A stretch of DNA of 64,000 nt, taken from Bacillus sp. FJAT-52991. GTDB lineage: Bacteria; Bacillota; Bacilli; Bacillales; Domibacillaceae. The position numbers were made by a program, and so were the translations under genes. The stretch lies in contig NZ_CP147404.1 of the NCBI RefSeq assembly GCF_037201805.1, positions 3,330,501-3,394,500 on the forward strand. The letters run 5' to 3'. The notes beneath the pieces were generated by a model. It was not told the DNA's origin, made no database searches, and saw only the letters and a list, made by a program, of their open reading frames with translations. Positions 1 to 8,953 of the stretch are shown piece by piece; position 1 is the first letter of the stretch; every line of letters starts with the position of its first letter.

Positions 1-2020
1 CTTCACCAGCTTTAGCGTCTTTTCCAAGTGTAATCACATTTCCTGCTACGCCTACTTTAGTGCTATCTGCTGCTAAAGCTTTACCGTCTTTATCTTTCAC
101 TACTACTGTTGCACCTGTCTCTTCTTGAATAGCAAGTCCGCTATTATCAACAGAAAGAGTAGAAACAGTCATTTTGTTCTTGGCATCTTTTGTATTGATG
201 TCTAATTCATTTGCTAATCCACGAACATCGTAATGAGCAAATGCACCTGGTGCTTTTAATTCAACAGCAAGTTCAGTTTTCACTTCACCAGCTTTGATTT
301 CAACAACGTATTTTCCAGCAGCTGCTGCATCTTTAGCTTTTACGTTAATTGTTGCTACACCTTTATCATCTGTAGTAACTGAAGCATCAGCTACCACATC
401 TGTTTTGCTGTCTTTAACCGTCGTCTTAACTTCTTGGTTCACCATTGGGTTACCAAATTGATCAAGAACTGTTGCTTTTACATTAAGACCTGTTTGATCA
501 TTTGTTGATAAAGTAAGAGCTGATTGGTCTAGTTTCACTTCTTTAATTGCTACCGCTTCACGAACATCAAGTTCGATTGTTTGTGTGAACGCCACTTTGT
601 CGCCATTTTTCACTGTTACTTTAATTGGTGCTTTACCAGTACCCATCACAGTGATTTGACCAGTTGATTTATCTACTACAGCTACACCTGTATTTAAAGA
701 TTCAAACTCTACTGTCGGATTAGTAATTTCTAAACCGAATTGGTCTTTCACTTGTGTGAAGATCTTCATGCTGTCTCCAGCGTGTACAACCGTATTTTGT
801 TTGTAGTTTGCATCTGCAAAATTTGGCTTCGCCGCTGCAACTGTCCAGTTAGACAATGTTGTTGGAACTTCTTTATTGGCAGAAATAGTAGCTGTTTTAC
901 TTTCAGCAACCACTTTGTCATTTTCTTTATAAACAACTTTTACTGTCGTTGTTAAGCCTTCTTGAAGTGTGATCACCCCATTAGAAATGGCAGATTGTGC
1001 TGGTGATTCAAAAGAAAGACCTTGTGCATTTGCAGGATAGTTAGCTGTTACGTCTACACCATTCTCGTCTTTGATCACGTACTTAATTGGTGTTGCTTGT
1101 CCAGCTACTACTGTTTGATCTTCAACTAAGATCTCAGCTGGTTTCAGTGAACCTACAACAAGTTCCGAAGCAAGCTTATCTGTTCCCATTGTTACATCAA
1201 ATGTATACGTTTGGTTAGCTTTTACACTTTCATAGAATTCAACTGTTGCTGATTTCTTATCTTCTGATAGTGTAATAGATTTAATTAATTGCTTTTGACC
1301 TGTTGCTTTGTTAGCTACAGCTACGTTTGCTTTATCAAGCTTATCAACTGGTTTGCTGAAAGTAACTTTAGCTGAAGTCGGGTTCATAGCTGCTACCGAT
1401 TCAATTGCAACATCAGCAACTTCAAGTGTTTCCGCTCTATACAAGAATACAGCGAAGTCACCGCGATTAATGTTGTCAGCTGTTCCAAATGTCGTGTCTG
1501 TTTTACCAGACGTGATTTTATTTTTCAGTAAAGCATTAACTGCTGCTGTATAATTTTTGCCTACATCTGAGAAAGAATGATTTGTGCCTTCTCCATCTAA
1601 CTTGTAAGCACGAGTAATGATAATCGCCATTTCACCGCGAGTTAAATTATCATTCGCACCAAATTTTGTTTCTGTTTTACCATTTAAGATACCAGCTGCT
1701 TTAAGCGCATTAACCGCACCTTTTGCACGAGCTGGAACATCTGTGAATCCAGCATCAGGAGCGTTTGTTGTATCAAGTTTAAGTGCATTCGCGATCATAA
1801 CCGCTGCATCCGCACGAATGATTTCATTGTAAGTTCCGAACGTCGTGTCAGACGTACCTTTTGCAATCTCGTTATCTACTAAGTAATTTACTGCATCCTT
1901 CACGCGATCATTTACATCTGTAAAACCCGCTGCAAACGCTGGTGTTACTGCTGTTGCTACAAGAGTTGCTGTCGCAGATGCGGCAATAAATTTACGGTAA
2001 GATTTTGCTTGAAAACCCAT
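1..2020 (-). CDS. S-layer protein with three N-terminal SLH domains (C-terminus outside window)
   Basis: The frame is open from the ATG at 2020 down to the window edge, about 673 codons with no stop, so the 3' part is missing. Residues 1-30 form a signal peptide ending in TPAFA. Three SLH domains follow (about residues 31-200), with FTDV starts and motifs such as LTRGEMA and INRGDFAVFLYRAE. After that come beta-rich Ig/Big-like repeats. SLH domains bind pyruvylated secondary cell-wall polymer, so the product should sit on the outer cell wall. A GGAGGGAT ribosome site precedes the ATG. The N-terminus closely resembles the SLH proteins at 10673 and 14045 (all share a SYRKF signal-peptide motif), so this is one of three S-layer-type paralogues. 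The frame and SLH calls are seen directly; the role as main S-layer subunit is inference. Confidence 0.9.
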   Translation of the reverse strand, partial: MGFQAKSYRKFIAASATATLVATAVTPAFAAGFTDVNDRVKDAVNYLVDNEIAKGTSDTTFGTYNEIIRADAAVMIANALKLDTTNAPDAGFTDVPARAKGAVNALKAAGILNGKTETKFGANDNLTRGEMAIIITRAYKLDGEGTNHSFSDVGKNYTAAVNALLKNKITSGKTDTTFGTADNINRGDFAVFLYRAETLEVADVAIESVAAMNPTSAKVTFSKPVDKLDKANVAVANKATGQKQLIKSITLSEDKKSATVEFYESVKANQTYTFDVTMGTDKLASELVVGSLKPAEILVEDQTVVAGQATPIKYVIKDENGVDVTANYPANAQGLSFESPAQSAISNGVITLQEGLTTTVKVVYKENDKVVAESKTATISANKEVPTTLSNWTVAAAKPNFADANYKQNTVVHAGDSMKIFTQVKDQFGLEITNPTVEFESLNTGVAVVDKSTGQITVMGTGKAPIKVTVKNGDKVAFTQTIELDVREAVAIKEVKLDQSALTLSTNDQTGLNVKATVLDQFGNPMVNQEVKTTVKDSKTDVVADASVTTDDKGVATINVKAKDAAAAGKYVVEIKAGEVKTELAVELKAPGAFAHYDVRGLANELDINTKDAKNKMTVSTLSVDNSGLAIQEETGATVVVKDKDGKALAADSTKVGVAGNVITLGKDAKAGE

Positions 2021-2337
2021 TTATAAATCCCTCCAAATAGTTTATGAATACATACTTTTATATGTACTTTTTCCATCATGAGAATAAGGTGTTAACCTTT
2101 AAAAAATGAGGAACTATTACCAACGTAATCTTTTTAGACTACCAACCTTGCATTTATATTCCTCACTCTCCACTAAAATATAACTCTAGGATAGGAATTT
2201 TTCTATATTAAAATGGTGGATTTATTTCCATATTTATCAAAAACAGATTTCTTAACCCTTTATTTATTTATGTATAATAAAGTTGAAAACACCTTATAAT
2301 GGCGGTATTGTGGGGGAAATAGCTTCACAGATACTAA
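2021..2337. other. AT-rich leader region of the S-layer gene
   Basis: This gene-free stretch lies between the S-layer start and the flotillin terminator. It is AT-rich and presumably holds the S-layer promoter and a leader transcript. I could not pick a convincing -35/-10 pair and see no riboswitch-like fold or small ORF with a ribosome site. Confidence 0.5.
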
Positions 2338-2375
2338 AAAAAGAAGCAAACTAAATAAATAGTTTCCTTCTTTTT
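2338..2375 (-). terminator. Terminator downstream of floT
   Basis: A 16-bp inverted repeat with one mismatch and a six-base loop is flanked by A-runs and T-runs. It sits about 40 bases past the floT stop. The A/T tracts on both sides could make it work in both directions. Confidence 0.75.
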
Positions 2376-2413
2376 CCTTTTTATAATTTTTAAGTGATGT
2401 TAATATGCAACTA

Positions 2414-3928
2414 CTACATCCCCCGACTTCCTTTTACCTCGTTCGTTAATTCGTCGATGCTATGCCGGACATTACCTTTTCCTGAAAGATTCTCTAATAG
2501 TTCTTTCACATCAATGCCCGCAGATGCTTTGAGAGATTCTTGCATCGTTGACATCAGATTTGTCGTATAGCCGGTGATTTTATTAGCTCCACCATTTTGG
2601 CTGTCACTGCCTGTATCAACGACGGTAATTTTGTCGATGTTTCCTAGAGGGCTAGCTACTTGCTTCGCATACTCTGGAAGCATTTTAATAACCATATCTA
2701 AGATGGCGGCTTCACCGAAATGTTCAAATGCTTCGGCGATTTTACGTTTTGCTTCAGCTTCAGCTAAACCTTTCATGCGAATAATGTCCGCCTCAGTTTC
2801 CCCGCTGGCCCGTTCCGCATCCGCTTTCGCCAATCCATCTAAGCGGATTTTTTCCGCTTCGGCCTTTGCCATTGATTCCACTCGATACTTATTCGCTTCG
2901 GCTTCTGCCATTTGCTTTGTTTTCTCCGCTAAGGCCGATTGTTCAACCGCATAGCGATCCGCATCCGCCTTTTTCTTCACTTCCGAATCATATTGACGCT
3001 CACGACGCTGGATTTCTTTTTCTTCCAGTTCGATTTGCTTTTGACGCTCAATAATCCGAATTTGCATTTCTTGTTCTGTCACCTCTTGTTTTGCACGTGC
3101 TGTTTCCAGATCATAGGCTTGGTCGGCTCGCGCTTTCGCCACATCTTGTTCCCGGCGATAATCGGCGACTTTTAATTGGTTTTCCTTCTCTGCTTCGGCA
3201 ATCTCTGTCGCACGCTCTAATTCCGCTTTCTGTGCTTCTTTGGACGCTTCCGCTTTTTTAATACGCGTTTCCTTTTCTGCTTCCGCTGTCGCAATATCAG
3301 CATCACGTTTCACTTGAGCAATACGTGGTTTACCAAGAGAATCTAAGTAGCCATTTTTATCACGAACATCCTTAATCGTGAAGGAAACGATGATTAACCC
3401 CATCTTCGCTAAATCTTGTGAGGCGACACGCTGCACCTCTTGCGAAAACTTGTCGCGATTTTTATAAATTTCTTCGACGGTCATTGAACCTAAAATCGAG
3501 CGCAAATGACCCTCTAACACTTCTTTTGCTTCATTTTCACGATCATCTTTCGACTTTCCAAGAAATTGTTCAGCCGCTGTTGCAATTTCACCGATTGATC
3601 CGCCAATTTTGATAATTGCTGTTCCATCTGCCATGACCGGAACACCTTGTTCTGTGTACACTTCTGGCGTCGTCACTTCCAATTTACTTGACAATAAACT
3701 TAAAGGTTCTGATTGTTGAAATACCGGAAAAATGAAGGCACCACCACCACGAATAATTTTGATCTTATTTCCAGAGTCATCGACATGAACATTCTTGTTT
3801 CCTAAGTAACTACCCGTGACAATCAATGCTTCATCAGGCCCAGCTGTTTTGTATTTTGATACATATACCCCTATAAGAGCAATTAATAAAAATGCCACTA
3901 CTCCGAGAACAATCCATATACTAGCCAT
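2414..3928 (-). CDS. floT: Flotillin-like membrane scaffold FloT (YuaG)
   Basis: A 504-residue SPFH-domain protein, matching the roughly 509 of B. subtilis FloT. An N-terminal hydrophobic segment (about residues 4-25) anchors it in the membrane. The SPFH core spans about 30-200. A long Ala/Glu/Lys coiled coil (about 210-400) carries repeated AEAEK and EAEKxR blocks typical of flotillins. A Gly/Asn-rich C-terminus follows. Flotillins organise ordered membrane domains and affect wall synthesis and signalling. It lies 15 bases behind yuaF in a two-gene operon, the usual arrangement, downstream of a sigma-W type promoter, so expression is probably induced by envelope stress. Family assignment is firm; regulation is inference from the promoter match. 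Confidence 0.95.
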   Translation of the reverse strand: MASIWIVLGVVAFLLIALIGVYVSKYKTAGPDEALIVTGSYLGNKNVHVDDSGNKIKIIRGGGAFIFPVFQQSEPLSLLSSKLEVTTPEVYTEQGVPVMADGTAIIKIGGSIGEIATAAEQFLGKSKDDRENEAKEVLEGHLRSILGSMTVEEIYKNRDKFSQEVQRVASQDLAKMGLIIVSFTIKDVRDKNGYLDSLGKPRIAQVKRDADIATAEAEKETRIKKAEASKEAQKAELERATEIAEAEKENQLKVADYRREQDVAKARADQAYDLETARAKQEVTEQEMQIRIIERQKQIELEEKEIQRRERQYDSEVKKKADADRYAVEQSALAEKTKQMAEAEANKYRVESMAKAEAEKIRLDGLAKADAERASGETEADIIRMKGLAEAEAKRKIAEAFEHFGEAAILDMVIKMLPEYAKQVASPLGNIDKITVVDTGSDSQNGGANKITGYTTNLMSTMQESLKASAGIDVKELLENLSGKGNVRHSIDELTNEVKGSRGM

Positions 3929-3943
3929 TACAACAACCTCCTA

Positions 3944-4480
3944 TTATTTATCTTGGAATATTGGATCGTATTCTTTCACATACAAGACGCCTTTCTGAAC
4001 ATCAATCACTAATACCGTTTTCCCCTCCGCAATCGGTTCATGGTCGAAACCACAAGCTGGCTTTGAAATCATCCCGCTGCTACTCTCAATAATGACTTCT
4101 CCAAACCCATCTTGAGGAATAGGGATAATCACCTTTCCCGTTCGCCCACTTAAGGATTCTTCTGTGTACACAAGAGACTCTTCCGCAGATGATAAAGGGA
4201 TTAACACAAAGTAATAAAGTAAAAAATCCATAACGATAGCGACACCAATAGCTATTAGGAGGATATAAAGACTAGTTAAAGAAGAAAACGTTTCTAAGCA
4301 GTACCCAACAGCTGAAAATATCGTCACAAAAGCTAGTAGAACCGTAGGGTTGAAAAATGGAATCCCATCATCCGCTCCACTAAGCACATCTCCAAAAAGA
4401 ATGTACAAAATGACCATAGATGCTGAGGCAATCAGAAGAAATAAATAAACAGTATCAATGGGGAAACCGAATAGCTCCAA
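3944..4480 (-). CDS. yuaF: NfeD-family membrane protein YuaF
   Basis: Several hydrophobic membrane helices (about residues 10-115) precede a C-terminal OB-fold-like NfeD domain with short beta segments (GKVIIPIPQDGFGEVII, EGKTVLVIDV). NfeD proteins are partners of SPFH/flotillin proteins, and here the gene directly precedes floT. The longest frame opens with an ATG at 4498, but the Shine-Dalgarno AAAGGAGGT (4487-4495) lies inside that extension. The TTG at 4480, seven bases beyond it, is therefore the likely start, giving 178 residues, close to B. subtilis YuaF. It probably helps FloT assemble or positions it in the membrane. Confidence 0.9.
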   Translation of the reverse strand: MELFGFPIDTVYLFLLIASASMVILYILFGDVLSGADDGIPFFNPTVLLAFVTIFSAVGYCLETFSSLTSLYILLIAIGVAIVMDFLLYYFVLIPLSSAEESLVYTEESLSGRTGKVIIPIPQDGFGEVIIESSSGMISKPACGFDHEPIAEGKTVLVIDVQKGVLYVKEYDPIFQDK

Positions 4481-4550
4481 ACGCGAACCTCCTTTCATCG
4501 GTTATCTTTCAATAAGAATATACACAATTAACTTTATATTCTTACTTTTA

Positions 4551-4579
4551 TATACGGAAACAGATGGATAGAAGTTTCA
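4551..4579 (-). promoter_or_regulatory. Sigma-W type promoter of the yuaF-floT operon
   Basis: On the minus strand TGAAAC (4574-4579) and CGTATA (4551-4556) are separated by 17 bases. This matches the ECF sigma-W consensus TGAAAC-N16/17-CGTA. It lies about 70 bases upstream of the yuaF TTG start. The B. subtilis yuaFG operon is known to be sigma-W controlled, which supports the call. Confidence 0.8.
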
Positions 4580-4647
4580 CTTTTGTAAAATTTTTTAATT
4601 AAGACTCGGAAATCGAACAGCTCATACGACCTTGCCGAAAAACCGTT

Positions 4648-4748
4648 GAACAATTCATTATATTCAGTACAATTAATATGTAACTATAATCATACTTTTA
4701 GTTACTCGGATCATACCGCTAATTTTCCGGAAATCGGGTAGTAGAAAA
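4648..4748 (+). promoter_or_regulatory. Promoter/operator of the TetR gene, copy A of a shared control region
   Basis: An inverted repeat GTAACTA-N12-TAGTTAC (4680-4705) overlaps a perfect TATAAT (4685-4690), a layout suited to steric repression. A TTCCGGAA palindrome follows. The whole block of about 100 bases recurs in inverted orientation at 10309-10423 upstream of the amine-oxidase operon, at roughly 80 percent identity by eye. The likely ligand is the TetR protein encoded just downstream. Repeat and -10 are seen; the binding partner is inference. Confidence 0.7.
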
Positions 4749-4901
4749 GGACCCTACGCTATGTTGTAAGTGCCTTTTCGGACAGGGAATGGTGTTGTAT
4801 GATGGAAGATATGTAGCTTTTTGTTTTTAGTTAGGAGTTTGCCATATTCGTCCATACATAATTTTTCAAGGTGCGAACCTTTTATTTAAGGAGGACTGGA
4901 C

Positions 4902-5459
4902 ATGAGAGAACGCATTATAAAAGCTTTTATTGAAGAGCTTCATGATAAAGGCATGAAGTTCACCATGGATGATTTAGCGCAGCGCATTGGTGTAAACAAA
5001 CGATACATTTATCAACATTTTTCGTCGAAAGTTGAAATTTTGGAGTTAATCATTGACCAATCGTTATCGGAATTCACTGAAAAAACAGAACAAATTATGA
5101 ATAATACATCTTTAAGCCTGATTGAAAAAATCAGACGAATTTGTACTTTGCTACCCACCCATTTTGAGTTGTGGGACTTCAAAATGTTGGAACAAATGAA
5201 ACGCTATTACCCGGAGCAATGGACAAAAGTGAATGCTGCTTTGAGCGATTGGGAAGATCTGCGCTTGTTACTCGAAGAAGGTATTGAACAAGGTGAACTC
5301 ATTGACATTAATACAACGCTCGCTGTAAAACTGATCATAGATGCGACCAATTCGATCTTTGATCAACGTTTTTATATGGAAAATAATATTACCTTGCCAG
5401 AAGCGCTCTCTTCCATTGTAGATGTATTATTGTTCGGCCTAGTCAAAAATAAATCATAA
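4902..5459 (+). CDS. TetR-family transcriptional regulator
   Basis: The 185-residue product has an N-terminal TetR helix-turn-helix (about residues 20-45, ending GVNKRYIYQHF) and an all-helical C-terminal ligand/dimer domain. An AAGGAGGA ribosome site precedes the ATG by seven bases. It is transcribed towards the minus-strand oxidase/dehydrogenase/MATE/cupin operon. Its promoter block is duplicated in front of that operon, so it probably represses both itself and the operon and senses an amine, aldehyde or exported compound. The effector cannot be read from the sequence. Confidence 0.9.
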   Translation: MRERIIKAFIEELHDKGMKFTMDDLAQRIGVNKRYIYQHFSSKVEILELIIDQSLSEFTEKTEQIMNNTSLSLIEKIRRICTLLPTHFELWDFKMLEQMKRYYPEQWTKVNAALSDWEDLRLLLEEGIEQGELIDINTTLAVKLIIDATNSIFDQRFYMENNITLPEALSSIVDVLLFGLVKNKS

Positions 5460-5464
5460 TAACT

Positions 5465-5502
5465 AAAAAACGAGGCTGTCTGATCAGACAGCCTCGTTTT
5501 TT
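5465..5502 (+). terminator. Terminator of the TetR gene
   Basis: A perfect 19+19 palindrome with A6 and T6 ends and a GC-rich stem (CGAGGCTGTCTGA arm). It begins five bases after the stop codon. Confidence 0.9.
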
Positions 5503-5517
5503 CTATCGAATGGGGGG

Positions 5518-5630
5518 AATCAGTCGGCAAAATGCTCTTTTTGGTCGGAATGGTGAGAAAATCAGTCACAAATCACTCCGAATTGGGCGGATATCCCGAA
5601 AAATCAGTCGCGAATCGCCAACAATCAGTC
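5518..5630 (-). repeat. Array 1 of the 21-bp GACTGATT repeat family
   Basis: On this strand AATCAGTC-type cores end at 5525, 5546, 5567, 5588 (degenerate), 5609 and 5630, exactly 21 bases apart. Read on the minus strand the core GACTGATT points back at the TetR terminator. Between the cores the sequence is poorly conserved. Confidence 0.85.
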
Positions 5631-5695
5631 GCCCTCGTTTTTGTCTCTAAATAAATCATCTCAATATTCTGAATTCTAATCGCATAGACTGCTCC

Positions 5696-5986
5696 TTATT
5701 TCAAATGAAGTTCATGATTCATCTTATAATTCTTTTTCAAAAACTCTGGGCAATCCCATTCGCAGACAAGGTCTTTAGCTAAGGAAACGATCCAGCCCTT
5801 TGTCATATGATGTTTTTCTCCATCAACAGTAATAAACACTTCACCATCGGTCACATAGAAAACTTCCTGCTCTTCTACATGCCAAGTGCCTTTATTCGCT
5901 TCGCCTACCCATGGTTCCCAAGTGTCGACGCCTAATTGTTGTCCTTCTTCCATTGTTAATTTCTTCGCAAAAAACATGATGATCAT
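5696..5986 (-). CDS. Small cupin-domain protein
   Basis: A 96-residue single-domain cupin with the typical stretches WHVEEQEVFYVTDGEVFITV and EKHHMTKGWIVSL, similar to the Cupin_3/DUF861 group. The cupin barrel may bind a metal through the His/Glu residues of the first motif. It is last in the operon behind the MATE gene (20 bases apart), so it may act on or sense the same substrate. ATG codons at 5986 and 5977 are both possible starts; the ribosome site is weak and spacing slightly favours 5977. Exact function unknown. Confidence 0.75.
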   Translation of the reverse strand: MIIMFFAKKLTMEEGQQLGVDTWEPWVGEANKGTWHVEEQEVFYVTDGEVFITVDGEKHHMTKGWIVSLAKDLVCEWDCPEFLKKNYKMNHELHLK

Positions 5987-6006
5987 CTCGCTTTCTTATA
6001 AATAGA

Positions 6007-7422
6007 TTAGCTTGCTTTCGCTAGTTTGGTTGAATTCAAATGCTTAAATTCTTTTCGGATAAAGTAAATAGCAATGAGCACACCTGGAATTTCTGAAAGC
6101 GGAAAAGAGTACCATAAGCCCTCAACTCCCCAATATTGAGGGAAAATAAACATGAATGGGAATGTGAACAACAACATTTTACTCACATTAATAAACGTTG
6201 CGATCCAGTTTCTCTCTTGTGATTCGAAATAACCGGAGATCAGCAAGCTGACTGCATTAAGTGTAAACAAAGAATTGAATACCATGGTCGTCCAAACGCC
6301 CAGTTGATGCAATTCGGGATTACCACCGACGAAAAATGACACAATGGGATCGGCAAAAATGATCATGATCGCTGTCGAAATCACAAAGAAGGCAACCGTA
6401 AAAGTGAGTCCCATCTTAATGGCTTGTTTCACACGATCCAAATTTCCCGCACCGTAGTTGTAACTAATGATCGGTTGAAGTCCTGTCATCCCACCAAGCG
6501 CTGCTAAAGCAAGCAAGTTTGTAATGTAACCGTTTTGAATCGTGAAAGCGGCAACGTGCAGCCCACCACCGTAGCTTTGCAGTAAATTGTTGAAGAAAAT
6601 AATGGCAAAGAACATCATGAACTGACTAGAAAAAGAGGCAAAGCCTGTCCAAGCCACTTCACCAATGGTCTTGAGATTCATCATCATATCTTTCAGTTTT
6701 GGCTTAAGCTTTGTTTTGCTGAACCAGAAATAAAAGATTAGTAGAGCAGGAATCGACTGAGAAATCGTATTGGCCCATGAGGAACCCATCATCCCCATGT
6801 CATAATTCACAATCATAATCCATTCTGTCACCCCGGCAACAACGGCTGCGACTAACCAACTGCTCATTGATAATACGGGTCTTCCATCGATATTGGTTAA
6901 AATACTTAGTACAACCGCCAATATCGTGATCGGCAATGAAATCCATAATAGACGGCTGTATTCCACCGCATATGGAAGCGATGCCTCACTTGCTCCGAAT
7001 AAGATCATAATTTCATTTTCAAAGACCAACCCAAGTACAGCTATCAAAGTGGAGGCGAAAAGAGTAAACCATAAGGTCTGTCCCATAATGCTCCTCGCTT
7101 CTTCGATCTTCCCTTTTCCCATTCGAAGTGAAATGACCGCTCCAGCTCCCACCCCAAACAGAACGCCAATCATACGGGTAATCACCATCACCGTAAATCC
7201 AATTCCGATCCCTTCCACTTCTAGCTCCTGAAAGCCGCTGACAAAATAGCCATCGATAATCGATACAATTCCTAGAACCGCGTTAGCCATAATTCCTGTC
7301 AAAGCAAACTGTAAATATAGTAACGGAATACTTTTTGTTCCCAATACTGATTCATACGCTGGCTTATTCATTGCTTCTGCTTGTTTGACCTTTGGTGGCT
7401 GCTGGTTATCTACTTTTCCCAT
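6007..7422 (-). CDS. MATE-family multidrug/metabolite exporter
   Basis: A 471-residue polytopic protein with about 12 predicted membrane helices in two MatE halves (GVGAGAVISLRMGKGKIEEA in the first, LQPIISYNYGAGNLDRVKQA in the second). MATE transporters export organic cations using Na+ or H+ gradients. It lies between the aldehyde dehydrogenase (45-base gap) and the cupin, in one operon with amine-catabolic enzymes. This suggests it exports the amine or a toxic intermediate. Substrate is inference. An AGGGGGA ribosome site precedes the ATG. Confidence 0.92.
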   Translation of the reverse strand: MGKVDNQQPPKVKQAEAMNKPAYESVLGTKSIPLLYLQFALTGIMANAVLGIVSIIDGYFVSGFQELEVEGIGIGFTVMVITRMIGVLFGVGAGAVISLRMGKGKIEEARSIMGQTLWFTLFASTLIAVLGLVFENEIMILFGASEASLPYAVEYSRLLWISLPITILAVVLSILTNIDGRPVLSMSSWLVAAVVAGVTEWIMIVNYDMGMMGSSWANTISQSIPALLIFYFWFSKTKLKPKLKDMMMNLKTIGEVAWTGFASFSSQFMMFFAIIFFNNLLQSYGGGLHVAAFTIQNGYITNLLALAALGGMTGLQPIISYNYGAGNLDRVKQAIKMGLTFTVAFFVISTAIMIIFADPIVSFFVGGNPELHQLGVWTTMVFNSLFTLNAVSLLISGYFESQERNWIATFINVSKMLLFTFPFMFIFPQYWGVEGLWYSFPLSEIPGVLIAIYFIRKEFKHLNSTKLAKAS

Positions 7423-7467
7423 AAGCAGGTCCCCCTATCAATAATTTATACAGCAAGCTAAGCTCAA

Positions 7468-8940
7468 TTAGTTGGCATACCACCCTACAGGCTTGGCCTG
7501 CTGATGGATATTGATTTGTTTCGTCTCCATAAAGTTCTCCAGCCCAACCGTCCCTAATGCTCGGCCGATTCCACTTTGCTTATATCCTCCCCAAGGGCCT
7601 TCTACATAAGCAAGATGATAACTATTAATCCAAGTAATTCCCGCACGCAATTTACGAATAACACGTTTTGCTCGATCCATATCTTCCGTAAATACCGCAC
7701 CGGCTAATCCATAAATGGAATCATTCGCTTTTTGGATGGCATCTTCCTCATCTTTAAATTTCTGTACAACGAGGACTGGTCCAAAAATCTCTTCCTTCAC
7801 AATACGCATATCCGCGTTTACATCAGCAAAGATCGTTGGTGCAACGAAAAATCCTCGATCAAGCCCATTTTCTGTTAAACGCTTACCGCCACAAACTAAT
7901 TTTGCCCCTTCTTCGATCCCACTCTTGATGTAATCTAAAACGTCGTTCATATGAGACTCACTTGTAAGCGCTCCCATTTCGATGGTCTCGCTTTCCCCAT
8001 TGCCAACAACAATTTGGCTGGCACGCTCAGCCAGTCTTTCAACAAACTGATCGTAAAGGGTCTCTTGAACAAGCAGACGGGAGGCCGCTGAACAAACTTG
8101 CCCAGCATTATGGAAAATACCAAACATCGCCTGATCGACGGCCGTTTCAAAATCGACATCGTCGAATACAATCAGTGGAGACTTCCCACCCAGTTCAAGC
8201 GAGATTTTCTTTATATTGCCGGCAGCTGCACGCATAATGCTTTGTCCTGTGTCTGTTCCGCCCGTAAAAGCAATCTTATCCACATCATGGCTCTCGGCCA
8301 GTTCATTCCCCACCTTTGAACCAGGTCCCAATACTAAATTAGCCACCCCAGCCGGAAGCCCGACCTCCTCCATCATTTCAAATAACATGAATACGCTTAC
8401 AGGAGTGATCTCAGCAGGCTTAATGACAATGGTATTCCCTGCAGCAAGTGCCGGAGCAATTTGCCAAACAGCTAACATCAGCGGGAAATTCCAAGGCACA
8501 ATCACACCGCAAACACCAATCGGTTCATGAATAATAATGGTTTCTGAAGAATCATCACGGGTGTAAGATTCCTGTTTCATGTCTTTAATCAAGTCAGCAT
8601 AATAGCGGAAACATTGAATTGACACCGGAATATCCACAAAGGTCGTTGCCCGAATCACCTTGCCGTTATTGGCTGTTTCCAAACGAGCCATTTCGGCTGC
8701 TTTCTCTTCAAGACGGTCGGCAATCTTATAAAGATAGTCCGCTCGTTCCTCAGCCGATAAATCCGACCAGATCCCACTGTCAAACGCTTTTCGAGCCGCC
8801 TGGATGGCTACTTTCGCGTCGTCTGCTGATCCATCAGCAGACGTTGCGATCACCTCTCCAGTTGCAGGATTGATCACATTTTTTCTGGCACCAGACAACG
8901 CTTCTACCCATTTCCCATCAATGAACATATTAATTTTCAT
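7468..8940 (-). CDS. NAD(P)-dependent aldehyde dehydrogenase (betaine- or gamma-Glu-aminobutyraldehyde type)
   Basis: The 490-residue protein belongs to the ALDH superfamily. It has the PWNFP motif (about 149-153), the cofactor loop FTGGTDTG (225-232), the general base Glu249 in LELGGK and the nucleophile Cys283 in GQVCSA. The longest frame starts upstream, but AAAGGAG lies 8 bases before the ATG at 8940, which gives the usual ALDH N-terminus MFIDGKWV. It follows an FAD amine oxidase, as in putrescine (PuuB-PuuC) catabolism, so oxidation of an amino-aldehyde is likely. A betaine-aldehyde role cannot be excluded. Confidence 0.92.
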   Translation of the reverse strand: MKINMFIDGKWVEALSGARKNVINPATGEVIATSADGSADDAKVAIQAARKAFDSGIWSDLSAEERADYLYKIADRLEEKAAEMARLETANNGKVIRATTFVDIPVSIQCFRYYADLIKDMKQESYTRDDSSETIIIHEPIGVCGVIVPWNFPLMLAVWQIAPALAAGNTIVIKPAEITPVSVFMLFEMMEEVGLPAGVANLVLGPGSKVGNELAESHDVDKIAFTGGTDTGQSIMRAAAGNIKKISLELGGKSPLIVFDDVDFETAVDQAMFGIFHNAGQVCSAASRLLVQETLYDQFVERLAERASQIVVGNGESETIEMGALTSESHMNDVLDYIKSGIEEGAKLVCGGKRLTENGLDRGFFVAPTIFADVNADMRIVKEEIFGPVLVVQKFKDEEDAIQKANDSIYGLAGAVFTEDMDRAKRVIRKLRAGITWINSYHLAYVEGPWGGYKQSGIGRALGTVGLENFMETKQINIHQQAKPVGWYAN

Positions 8941-8953
8941 GATCAGCTCTCCT

